DNA of 36,549 bases from an uncultured Oscillospiraceae bacterium (GTDB lineage Bacteria; Bacillota; Clostridia; Oscillospirales; Oscillospiraceae): NCBI GenBank assembly GCA_947589225.1, contig CANQBC010000021.1, forward strand, positions 1 through 36,549. The letters are read 5' to 3'. The stretch's first letter is position 1; each line of letters begins with the position of its first letter. Below, in pieces: positions 14,918-22,438 of this stretch. The notes beneath the pieces are model-generated. The model did not search any database. It saw only the letters and a program-made list of their open reading frames with translations, and was not told where the DNA came from. The translations under genes were made by a program, and so were the position numbers.

Positions 14918-16386
14918 AGCGGCTGCTTGTTTTCGCGCTCACCCTTCTTTTCGCCGTCGCGCTCCTTGCGCGCACCTGCGCATCCCTTCTTGACAGCCAG
15001 ACGGACGTCGGCGTCACGGAGACGATCCTCTCCGGGGATCGGAGCGGCGCCGAGGGGCTGAACGTGGTTTTCCACAGTTGCGTTCCGCTCACCTGCTCGT
15101 GGGTCACGTCCTTCTCCCTGGGTGACGGTGAACCGGAGCCGGTGAGCGAGTTTTCTTTCGACAGCGGCGCCGGCTTGTCAAACTTCGACATGGAGGGGTA
15201 TTTTGAGATGGTCCCCTGGCGCGCCGGTTTCAGCTGCCCTGGTGGGGACGGGCGCGTCGAAACGCTCGTTCCGGTCGTAATGGACGCGCCGGCCCTTGAT
15301 GTGTCGGACAGGACGGAACCCGGACAGTGGCGCTGTGAGGTCGTGCGCCCCGCCGATTACTACACATCCTGGCCGTGGGCGGTCTCCGGCCGGATGGATG
15401 GCGATTATTTCTCGTCCATCTACCTTCCCAGGGAGGAGGGGATCACACTGAGCGGTCTTTTCCGGGTGGAGGTTCCCGGAGATCTCCTGACGGAGATCAC
15501 GGTGATCAAAAACGACAAGGGCAAGGTGAGCGGGATCTTTTCCTCCACGACCGGGGTATGGCACGCGCCGCGGACGGGGGATGTCAAAGGCACCTACCCG
15601 GCCGGGTTACTTTGCGAAAACGATATCCCCTTCACCGTGACGCCCTGCGGCGCGGTGAGCGAGGAGGGCCTGTGGGTTTACCCGGCGGCGTATGACGGCG
15701 GGGGAAACAACGTGATGGAGTACAGGGACGGCCCCGGCGTATATTTCATCCCGAAGGTGTCGGAGAAGATATGGGATACCCTCTCCACCCCGGAACAGCT
15801 GAGCTATGACCCCGGTGAGCTCCTGGTAAACCGCGCGAAGCTCGTCTATCCCACCGATGAGATCCCGGTCCTTCTTCGCGTGAGCGCTGACGGCGCTGCC
15901 GTGGAGGTCTTTACCGAGGATAGCGGCGCCCTCTGGCTCACATGCCTCGATTCCCGAACAGGCGAGGTGCTTGCCGGCGAGCAGGTGATGCCGGAGTGGA
16001 GCGGACAGACGGATCTGAATATCAAAAAGGGGGATCTGCTGCTTCTCATGGACAGCGAGGGGAACGCCGCCGTCATCCGGGAACGGGGAAGGGAAACGGG
16101 GACCGTTTTCCGCACAAGGGTGGATCTCGCTATCCTGTACGGAGGCAGCGAAGGGGATAGAATACCCAATGCGGAGAAAACGGATTTTGCCTTTGATGGG
16201 GAGAAGCTTGCCCTGGCAAACGGCAATTCGCGCGTCATCCTGACGGCGGACGCGGAGGGAACTTTGTACGCTGCGCGCTTTGACCTGAGCCTCATACGAA
16301 ACAGTTCCGCCGGTTCCGGATACCGACCGCACGGCACGGCGCGGGAAGACCCTTTCGGAACGCCCATGGAGGTAAGATTCGAATGA
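14914..16386 (+). CDS. Secreted or membrane-anchored protein of unknown function
   Basis: A 490-residue protein with a basic N-terminus and one hydrophobic segment (about 4-20, RLLVFALTLLFAVALLA), acting as a signal peptide or anchor. No lipobox and no C-terminal anchor is visible. The remainder is beta-rich and acidic, with several aromatic-Gly turns, and no catalytic motif is recognised. It is the last gene of the YtrA-type operon, overlapping the ATPase gene by 4 bp, so its synthesis is coupled to the transporter. A role as an extracytoplasmic partner of the transporter is inferred from the operon. I cannot name a family. Confidence 0.75.
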   Translation: MKRLLVFALTLLFAVALLARTCASLLDSQTDVGVTETILSGDRSGAEGLNVVFHSCVPLTCSWVTSFSLGDGEPEPVSEFSFDSGAGLSNFDMEGYFEMVPWRAGFSCPGGDGRVETLVPVVMDAPALDVSDRTEPGQWRCEVVRPADYYTSWPWAVSGRMDGDYFSSIYLPREEGITLSGLFRVEVPGDLLTEITVIKNDKGKVSGIFSSTTGVWHAPRTGDVKGTYPAGLLCENDIPFTVTPCGAVSEEGLWVYPAAYDGGGNNVMEYRDGPGVYFIPKVSEKIWDTLSTPEQLSYDPGELLVNRAKLVYPTDEIPVLLRVSADGAAVEVFTEDSGALWLTCLDSRTGEVLAGEQVMPEWSGQTDLNIKKGDLLLLMDSEGNAAVIRERGRETGTVFRTRVDLAILYGGSEGDRIPNAEKTDFAFDGEKLALANGNSRVILTADAEGTLYAARFDLSLIRNSSAGSGYRPHGTAREDPFGTPMEVRFE

Positions 16387-16390
16387 TTTT

Positions 16391-16420
16391 GGAATACCGT
16401 CACGCCTGTGGCGGTATTCC
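16391..16420 (+). terminator. Hairpin ending the YtrA-type operon
   Basis: GGAATACCG pairs with CGGTATTCC across a 12-nt loop, 4 bp after the operon's last stop codon. The loop contains further GC complementarity (CGCC with GGCG). No T-run follows, so terminator strength is uncertain. Confidence 0.6.
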
Positions 16421-16451
16421 CGTATAAGGAGAAGCAATTTCCCTCTTTGAG

Positions 16452-16467
16452 TTGGCAACGTTTCCAA
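16452..16467 (+). promoter_or_regulatory. Upstream LacI-type operator
   Basis: TTGGCAACGTTTCCAA is a 16-bp palindrome with a single mismatched pair, centred on AACGTT. It matches the core of the second, perfect site 138 bp downstream. Two spaced copies would allow looping by a dimer-of-dimers or cooperative LacI-family repressor. Confidence 0.75.
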
Positions 16468-16547
16468 TTGCTTGTGTGACTTTGCACAAAAAGGGACGTG
16501 CAAATTTGATTATTATTCCAAAAATGAAAAAACCGCCTAAATTAAGC

Positions 16548-16576
16548 TTGCAATTTGTAAGACAATGGGTTATCAT
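16548..16576 (+). promoter_or_regulatory. Putative promoter of the maltodextrin-type locus
   Basis: TTGCAA (16548-16553) and TATCAT (16571-16576) with a 17-bp spacer lie between the two palindromes. The perfect operator begins 14 bp after the -10 box, at about +7 of the transcript. Confidence 0.6.
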
Positions 16577-16589
16577 AACAATGTCAGCG

Positions 16590-16605
16590 ATGGAAACGTT
16601 TCCAT
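16590..16605 (+). promoter_or_regulatory. Perfect 16-bp LacI-type operator
   Basis: ATGGAAACGTTTCCAT is fully palindromic with the central CG typical of LacI-family operators. It sits just after the predicted transcription start of the solute-binding protein gene. The LacI regulator encoded at 19901 is the obvious candidate to bind it; a CcpA-like protein is an alternative. Confidence 0.82.
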
Positions 16606-16634
16606 ACGTCGACAGATTAATTAAGGAGGAAAAA

Positions 16635-17918
16635 ATGAGAATGAAAAAGAAGATCTTAGTCATCACCCTTTGCGTCTGCATGGCTCTCACTCTCCTCGCC
16701 GGCTGCGCGAAGGAGCAGAAGGGATCCGTCTACTGGCTGAACTTCAAGCCCGAGTCTGACGAAGTCCTTCAGCAGGTTGCCGAAATGTACAAGGAAAAGA
16801 CCGGTGTTGAGGTCAAAGTTGTCACCGCCGCTTCCGGTACATACAGCCAGACCCTTACTTCCGAGATGGATAAGTCCGCGCCCCCCACGCTTTTCGTTAT
16901 CGGCAACTCCGCCGGCGTTAAGACCTGGGACGACTACGCCCTTGATCTCAAGGACACCGCCGTTGCCAAGGAACTCTCCACCGACGCCTACAACCTCTAT
17001 GACGAGAGCGGAAAGCTTGTCTCCATCGGCTACTGCTATGAGTGCTACGGCATCATCGTCAACCCCGACCTTCTCAAGCAGGCCGGCTATGAGCTCGCCG
17101 ACATCAATAATTTCGCCGCTCTGAAAGCCGCCGCCGAGGATATCCACGCCCGTGCCGCCGAGCTGGGCTTCGACGCTTTCACCTCCAACGACATGGATTC
17201 CAGTTCCAGCTGGCGTTACACCGGCCACATGATCAACCTCGACTACTACTACGAGGAGAAGGAAGCCGGCAAGACCTGGACCGAGTGCCCCGACACCATC
17301 ACCGGCGCCTATGTGGACAACTTCCGTCAGCTCTATGATCTGTGCGTGAACAACTCCACCGTTGACCGCTCCGATCTGGCCACCGGCGGCCATGACGCCC
17401 AGAACGAGTTCAAGACCGGCAAGGCCGTGTTCTATGTCCAGGGCTCCTGGGAGTATTCCAAAGTCGCCGACTCCGTCCCCAACGCCACCATGATCCCCTA
17501 TTACTGCGGCGTTGAGGGCGAGGAGAACGCGGGCCTCAACTGCGGCACCGAGAACTGCTGGGCCGTCAATGCCAAGGCCTCCGAGGCCGATCAGAAGGCC
17601 ACCCTCGACTTCATGTATTGGTGCGTGACCGATCCCGAAGCCTCCAGGATGCTGGTCGACTCCTTCGGCGTCATGCCCTACAAGAACGCCGCCGCCTCCA
17701 CCAACGGCTTCCTCAAGGCTTCCGAGGACTATTCAGCCAAGGGCTGCTATGTCATGGACTGGGCCACCAACTATCAGCCTCAGGTCGATGATTACCGTGC
17801 CGCCTTCGTCTCCGCCCTCAACCAGTACAACGCCGATCCCTCCGATGCCAACTGGGAGAACGTCCGCACCGCGATTGTGGAAGGCTGGGCCACCCAGGCT
17901 GCCATTGCCAAGGGCTGA
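16635..17918 (+). CDS. Extracellular sugar-binding lipoprotein of an ABC importer
   Basis: A 427-residue family-1-type solute-binding protein. The N-terminus has a basic start, a hydrophobic run and the lipobox LLAGC with Cys24 as the lipidation site, so the mature protein is tethered to the outer membrane face. Segments VYWLNFKPESDEVLQQVAEM, YKEKTGVEVKV and FYVQGSWEYSKV are typical of oligosaccharide-binding proteins. ATG 16635 is the start: AAGGAGG lies 7-8 bases ahead and it gives a proper signal peptide; the frame stays open 61 codons upstream through the promoter region. Codon use is strongly biased, suggesting high expression. The partners are the two permeases downstream; the ATPase is not encoded here and is probably shared (MsmK-like). 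Confidence 0.92.
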   Translation: MRMKKKILVITLCVCMALTLLAGCAKEQKGSVYWLNFKPESDEVLQQVAEMYKEKTGVEVKVVTAASGTYSQTLTSEMDKSAPPTLFVIGNSAGVKTWDDYALDLKDTAVAKELSTDAYNLYDESGKLVSIGYCYECYGIIVNPDLLKQAGYELADINNFAALKAAAEDIHARAAELGFDAFTSNDMDSSSSWRYTGHMINLDYYYEEKEAGKTWTECPDTITGAYVDNFRQLYDLCVNNSTVDRSDLATGGHDAQNEFKTGKAVFYVQGSWEYSKVADSVPNATMIPYYCGVEGEENAGLNCGTENCWAVNAKASEADQKATLDFMYWCVTDPEASRMLVDSFGVMPYKNAAASTNGFLKASEDYSAKGCYVMDWATNYQPQVDDYRAAFVSALNQYNADPSDANWENVRTAIVEGWATQAAIAKG

Positions 17919-17957
17919 TTCGGAAAATCTCTCGCTTTAAGCTTTTCGTATTCCCAA

Positions 17958-17992
17958 GGTGAAGGGGCGGGCATTACGCCCGCCCCTTCACC
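17958..17992 (+). terminator. Strong hairpin between binding protein and permease genes
   Basis: GGTGAAGGGGCGGGC-attac-GCCCGCCCCTTCACC is a perfect 15-bp stem without a T-run. In importer operons such a hairpin typically stabilises the upstream mRNA or partly attenuates transcription, so that the binding protein is made in excess over the permeases. Confidence 0.8.
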
Positions 17993-18044
17993 GCACTTCC
18001 GGCACTTTTATTTGCGAAATTTTTTAAATAAGGAGATGTCTGCC

Positions 18045-18932
18045 ATGAGACGCAAGAAGTTAACGCCGATGCAGCGCTGGGGCTGGCTCTTTCTGGGGCC
18101 GGTGGTCGCGGCGTTCATAATCGGCTTTGTCTGGCCGTTTATACAGGGTATTTATCTGTCCCTCTGCAAGTTTACCCTGATCCGCGACGCCAAATTCAAC
18201 GGTATCTCCAACTACATTGACGCATTTAAAGACGCGTCCTTCATGCACGCTTTCTGGTACACCGCGCTCTTTGCCATTGTGAGTCTGGTGCTTATCAATG
18301 TTCTTGCCTTTACCGTGGCTTATTTCCTCACCCAGGGAATAAAGGGAAGCAACATCTTCCGCACAGTGTTCTTTATGCCCAACCTTATCGGCGGCATCGT
18401 CCTGGGGTATATCTGGTCAATGATCTTTGACGGTATACTTTCGCATATGAATACAAGTATCCTTATGGAGACCAAATATGGCTTCTGGGGACTTATCATT
18501 TTGATGCTCTGGCAGCAGATAGGTTACATGATGATCATTTACATAGCCGGCCTTCAGGCTGTGCCGGATGACATGCTTGAGGCCGCGAAGATTGACGGAG
18601 CCTCCAAGTGGCAGACCTTGAAAAAGGTCACCATCCCCAACGTGATGCCCTCCATCACCATCTGCATGTTCCTGTCGCTGACAAACGGATTTAAACTTTT
18701 TGACCAGAACCTGGCCCTGAACGGCGGCGGCCAGCCCTTTATCCAGCAGGCGGACGGCTCCGTTGTCAAGACCACCGAAATGCTGGCGCTGAACATCTAT
18801 AATACCTTCTACGGCCAAAACACCGCCGCCAAGGGCGTGGCCCAGGCCAAGGCCGTTGTGTTCTTTATCCTTGTGGCCGGCATTGGACTTGCCCAGCTTG
18901 CCTACACCCGCAAGAAGGAGGTACAGCAGTAA
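18045..18932 (+). CDS. ABC sugar permease, MalF-like
   Basis: A 295-residue membrane protein with six hydrophobic segments (about 15-38, 75-98, 108-130, 150-175, 205-228 and 268-288). The cytoplasmic EAA loop reads DMLEAAKIDGASKWQTLKKV followed by TIPNVMPS, which contacts the ATPase. GTP-independent MetI-type fold. The start at ATG 18045 is chosen because AAGGAG is 9 bases upstream; in-frame codons at 18012 and 18036 are poorly placed. It forms a heterodimer with the next gene product, which it overlaps by 1 bp. It imports the ligand delivered by the lipoprotein at 16635, probably maltodextrin given malQ and the GH13 gene nearby. Confidence 0.92.
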   Translation: MRRKKLTPMQRWGWLFLGPVVAAFIIGFVWPFIQGIYLSLCKFTLIRDAKFNGISNYIDAFKDASFMHAFWYTALFAIVSLVLINVLAFTVAYFLTQGIKGSNIFRTVFFMPNLIGGIVLGYIWSMIFDGILSHMNTSILMETKYGFWGLIILMLWQQIGYMMIIYIAGLQAVPDDMLEAAKIDGASKWQTLKKVTIPNVMPSITICMFLSLTNGFKLFDQNLALNGGGQPFIQQADGSVVKTTEMLALNIYNTFYGQNTAAKGVAQAKAVVFFILVAGIGLAQLAYTRKKEVQQ

Positions 18933-19792
18933 TGAAGAAGGAACAAATGCTCAAATCGGAAAGACGTATGAAAGCCATTCTCAGCGTCGTGCTGGCGATC
19001 ATATGCGTCATCTACGTTCTGCCGGTGGTCACCGTGGTGATGAACTCCTTTAAGCAGAACACCTACGTCAAGACCGACACCTTTGCTATTCCGAACAAGG
19101 AGACAAGCGCCGGCTGGGGAAACTTTATTAAGGGCATGACCTTCGGAAATTACCCGTTTTGGAAGGCCGCCCTCTACAGCCTCATGATCACAGTGCTGTC
19201 CACGGGGCTTATTATCCTCTTTACTTCAATGGCCGCCTGGTATATAGCCCGCGTGAACTCAAAACTTTGTAAGCTCATTTACTATCTTTGCGTGTTCTCC
19301 ATGGTCGTGCCGTTCCAGATGGTGATGTATACCCTGTCCAAGACGGCGGATCAATTGAAGCTCAACACACCCTGGACGATCCCGATCGTGTACCTCGGCT
19401 TTGGCGCGGGCCTTGCCATCTTCATGTTTGTGGGCTTCGTAAAGAGCATACCTCTTGAGATAGAGGAGGCCGCCTCCATAGACGGCTGCGGCCCTGTCAA
19501 GACCTTCTTCCAGGTCGTGTTCCCGATGCTTCGTCCGACCATGATCTCTGTGGGTATCCTGGAGATCATGTGGGTCTGGAACGATTATCTCCTGCCGTAT
19601 CTGGTGCTGGACATCAACAGTTACCGCACCATCCCCATCCAAATCCAGTATTTGAAGGGAAGCTACGGCACTGTCGACCTTGGTGCCACAATGGCCTTGA
19701 TCCTCCTGAGTATCATTCCCGTGATCATTTTCTATCTTCTCTGCCAGAAGTACATTATCAAGGGCGTGGCTGCAGGCGCGGTCAAGGGCTGA
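18932..19792 (+). CDS. ABC sugar permease, MalG-like
   Basis: A 286-residue permease with six hydrophobic segments (about 14-35, 75-98, 108-130, 140-165, 195-215 and 250-272). Its EAA loop is EIEEAASIDGCGPVKTFFQV followed by VFPMLRP. The start codon ATG overlaps the last base of the upstream TAA stop, so the two permeases are translationally coupled. Together they form the membrane channel of the carbohydrate importer. A short weak hairpin (19843-19872) and then the LacI regulator gene follow. No ATPase gene accompanies the set, as is common for family-1 carbohydrate importers in Firmicutes. Confidence 0.92.
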   Translation: MKKEQMLKSERRMKAILSVVLAIICVIYVLPVVTVVMNSFKQNTYVKTDTFAIPNKETSAGWGNFIKGMTFGNYPFWKAALYSLMITVLSTGLIILFTSMAAWYIARVNSKLCKLIYYLCVFSMVVPFQMVMYTLSKTADQLKLNTPWTIPIVYLGFGAGLAIFMFVGFVKSIPLEIEEAASIDGCGPVKTFFQVVFPMLRPTMISVGILEIMWVWNDYLLPYLVLDINSYRTIPIQIQYLKGSYGTVDLGATMALILLSIIPVIIFYLLCQKYIIKGVAAGAVKG

Positions 19793-19842
19793 TTTTCAGT
19801 AGGATTTTTCACATTATTAGCGTAAAATTGATAAATGAGGAC

Positions 19843-19872
19843 GGCCTGAGGGAACCTGTCCACCCTCAGGCC
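19843..19872 (+). terminator. Weak hairpin ahead of the lacI-type gene
   Basis: GGCCTGAGGG pairs with CCCTCAGGCC (10 bp) across a 10-nt loop. It has no T-run, so it may limit but not stop read-through from the permease genes into the regulator. Confidence 0.55.
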
Positions 19873-19900
19873 ATGAACACGGTACTTAGGGGAGATCATT

Positions 19901-20911
19901 TTGACCATCAGGGACATCGCCAGAGAGTCAGGGTATGGGGTCACGACGGTATCACGTGTGCTGAACGATCAACCAAACGTATCTGATGAGGCAAGGGAAA
20001 GGATCCTTGAGGTGGTTCGCCGAACAAACTTTCACCTCAACTCAAACGCCAAACGTCTGAAACAGCAGACCAGCACCGGCATAGCAGTGGTGGTAAAGGG
20101 CTCGAAAAATATGCTTTTTCCGTCCATTCTGGAGCAGGTGCAGAGCCACCTTGTAGATACGGGTTACGCATGTCTCATAAACTATGTGGACGAGGACGAC
20201 AACGAGGTGGAGGAGGCCGCGCGGATTTGCCGGGAGCTGCGGCCACTGGGCATCCTGTTCCTGGGCGGGGATATCGAGCACTTTGAATCAGGCTTCCTTC
20301 ACATAAGTGTTCCGTGCGTTTTAATGACGGGTTCGGCCTTTGACCTCGGCTTTGACAGCCTTTCCAGCGTCACCACCGACGATGCCTTTGCCGCGGAGTG
20401 CGCCATCGAGCACCTTTTGGCCCTTGGCCACAGTAAGATAGGCGTGTTGGGAGGGTTTATTGAAAGCTCCTATCCGTCCTTACAACGCTACCGCGGTTGT
20501 ATCCGCGCCTTTGAGCGTCACCGCCTTAACTTTGACGCCGAGTGTCAGTTTGTAGCGTCCAGATTCTCTCTGAGCGACGGCTACGCGGCAATGGAGCGCC
20601 TTCTTGACCGAATGCCGGATCTGACCGCGGTGTTCGCCATGTCCGATGTGACGGCCATCGGTGCTATACGCGCCATACGCGACAGGGGATCGCGTGTCCC
20701 GGAGGACATATCCGTTGTGGGGTTTGACGGCATTGAGATGGGCTCGTTTCTGACGCCAAAGCTCGCAACCGTCCGTCAGGACGGGGAGGCCATTGCGAGC
20801 CGGAGTGTAAAGCTGCTGCTCAACGCCATACAAAACGATTCCGCGGCGGCGCATGAGATAGTGCCCTTTTGCTTTTCACCCGGGGAGAGCGCCAGAAGGC
20901 TTGAGGCGTAA
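19901..20911 (+). CDS. LacI-family transcriptional regulator
   Basis: A 336-residue repressor. Residues 2-22 form the LacI helix-turn-helix (IRDIARESGYGVTTVSRVLN), followed by the hinge (residues ~45-58). A periplasmic-binding-protein-like effector domain runs from about 60 to 330 (GVLGGF, ISVVGFDGIEMG). The start codon is TTG at 19901 with AGGGGAG 7-8 bases upstream; the family-typical TIRDIA begins at its second codon. Its place inside the maltodextrin-type locus and the paired GGAAACGTTTCC palindromes upstream of the binding protein gene make it the local regulator. The inducer is probably a maltooligosaccharide, by inference only. Confidence 0.92.
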   Translation: MTIRDIARESGYGVTTVSRVLNDQPNVSDEARERILEVVRRTNFHLNSNAKRLKQQTSTGIAVVVKGSKNMLFPSILEQVQSHLVDTGYACLINYVDEDDNEVEEAARICRELRPLGILFLGGDIEHFESGFLHISVPCVLMTGSAFDLGFDSLSSVTTDDAFAAECAIEHLLALGHSKIGVLGGFIESSYPSLQRYRGCIRAFERHRLNFDAECQFVASRFSLSDGYAAMERLLDRMPDLTAVFAMSDVTAIGAIRAIRDRGSRVPEDISVVGFDGIEMGSFLTPKLATVRQDGEAIASRSVKLLLNAIQNDSAAAHEIVPFCFSPGESARRLEA

Positions 20912-20925
20912 AACGCCTTACCCGA

Positions 20926-20948
20926 CGGGGCCGCACGGTTCGGCCCCG
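20926..20948 (+). terminator. Hairpin after the lacI-type gene
   Basis: CGGGGCCG-cacggtt-CGGCCCCG is a perfect 8-bp GC stem, followed after two bases by GGTTTT. It lies between the regulator and malQ. Confidence 0.65.
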
Positions 20949-20995
20949 CGGTTTTCAACTGCATTTCATAAAGTAGACAACAAGGAGGAAATTGC

Positions 20996-22438
20996 GTGAG
21001 AAAGAGCGGTATTTTGATGCCGGTTGCATCTCTGCCGTCCAAATACGGCATAGGCAGCTTCGGCAAAGAGGCATATTCTTTCGTGGATATGCTGTCAAGA
21101 GCCGGAGTGGGTATTTGGCAGCTTCTGCCCCTGAACCCCCTAGGTTACGGTAACTCTCCCTATCAGCCTCTCAGCTCCTTTGCGGGGGATGAGAGTTACA
21201 TAGACCTTGAGCTTTTAAAAAAAGACGGTCTCCTTACAGAGCTCCCGGAGGGCTTTACCCCTGCGGAGCCTGACAGGATCGATTACGCCGGCGTCCGTGA
21301 ATACAAGGAGCCGTGGCTCAGGATGGCCTATAAGAATTTTAAGCCCGGCGCGGAGTATAAGAGGTTTCTCAAGTACGACTGGGTCTATCCCTACGCCGTA
21401 TTCGTGGCCTTAAAGACGCAGAACAGCCTCAAAGCGTGGGTCGAATGGCCAAAGGAGCAGCAGAACTGGATACTTGATAAAAAGTACGACATCTCCCACC
21501 TTGAGGACGAGATCGGCTATCGGATGTTTGCCCAGTTTGAATTTTACAAGCAGTGGATGGCCCTTAAAAAGTACGCCAATAAAAAAGGCGTGAAAATAAT
21601 GGGCGACATTCCGTTTTACGTGGGGCTTGACTCCCTGGATGTGTGGTCGTCCAGAGAGGAATTCCTGATAAACGGCGACGGCGTGCCCTCCTTCATCGCC
21701 GGCGTGCCGCCCGACTACTTTAACGCTGACGGCCAGCGCTGGGGCAATCCCATTTACGACTGGGACAATCTCCGCAAGACGGGCTTCAGATTCTGGATCG
21801 AGCGTCTACGCTATTCGTCCGTTCTCTATGATATACTTCGCATTGATCATTTCCGTGCCTTTGACACCTATTGGAAGATCCCCGCCTCCTGTCCCACGGC
21901 CAGGGAGGGCGCGTGGATCGAGGCTCCGGGCTATGAGCTTTTTGACGAGGTCTACCGCCAGATGCCGAAGATCAATATCGTTGCGGAGGATCTGGGCGAC
22001 CTGCGGCCGGAGGTCTTGGAGCTTCGTGACCATTACGATCTTATGGGTATGAACGTGGCCGAGTTTACGCTTCTGTCCGGTGAGCCTGTCCGCAAGAACC
22101 AGCTCATCTACACCGGTACCCACGACAACCAGACCGTCACAGGCTGGTACAGATCTATGCCAAAATGGGATAAGCGCCGCGTTCTGAATGCCCTCTCAGC
22201 GTACGGCACACCTCACACGCCGGTTTACAAGAAGCTCGTCATGTACATTATGAAGAGCCGCGCGGATCTTGCGATCGTGCCGCTCTCTGACATTATCGGC
22301 CTTGACGACAGGGCGCGCCTCAATGAGCCCGGCACGGTGGGCAGCCCCAACTGGGAGTGGAGACTCCCCGATTGGGCGCCCTTCCGCCGCCGTATTCCGG
22401 AGCTTCGCCGGCTGCTCGTTGAATCCAAGCGGGTGTGA
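20996..22438 (+). CDS. malQ: 4-alpha-glucanotransferase (GH77)
   Basis: A 480-residue GH77 enzyme of normal bacterial length that transfers alpha-1,4-glucan segments between maltooligosaccharides, releasing glucose. The catalytic residues are visible: nucleophile D284 in RIDHFRAFDTYW, acid/base E331 in VAEDLGDLRPEV and D377 in GTHDNQT. The N-terminus (GILMPVASLPSKYGIGSFG) and C-terminus (RLNEPGTVGSPNWEWR) are also diagnostic. Start GTG 20996 follows AAGGAGG. It overlaps the GH13 gene by 4 bp, so both act together on imported maltodextrin in the cytoplasm. The locus lacks a maltodextrin phosphorylase, which may be elsewhere. Confidence 0.95.
   Translation: MRKSGILMPVASLPSKYGIGSFGKEAYSFVDMLSRAGVGIWQLLPLNPLGYGNSPYQPLSSFAGDESYIDLELLKKDGLLTELPEGFTPAEPDRIDYAGVREYKEPWLRMAYKNFKPGAEYKRFLKYDWVYPYAVFVALKTQNSLKAWVEWPKEQQNWILDKKYDISHLEDEIGYRMFAQFEFYKQWMALKKYANKKGVKIMGDIPFYVGLDSLDVWSSREEFLINGDGVPSFIAGVPPDYFNADGQRWGNPIYDWDNLRKTGFRFWIERLRYSSVLYDILRIDHFRAFDTYWKIPASCPTAREGAWIEAPGYELFDEVYRQMPKINIVAEDLGDLRPEVLELRDHYDLMGMNVAEFTLLSGEPVRKNQLIYTGTHDNQTVTGWYRSMPKWDKRRVLNALSAYGTPHTPVYKKLVMYIMKSRADLAIVPLSDIIGLDDRARLNEPGTVGSPNWEWRLPDWAPFRRRIPELRRLLVESKRV

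Noticed and set aside
16452-16634. N-terminal 61-codon extension of the sugar-binding protein
   Set aside because: It would place both operators and the promoter inside the gene and bury the signal peptide; AAGGAGG precedes ATG 16635.
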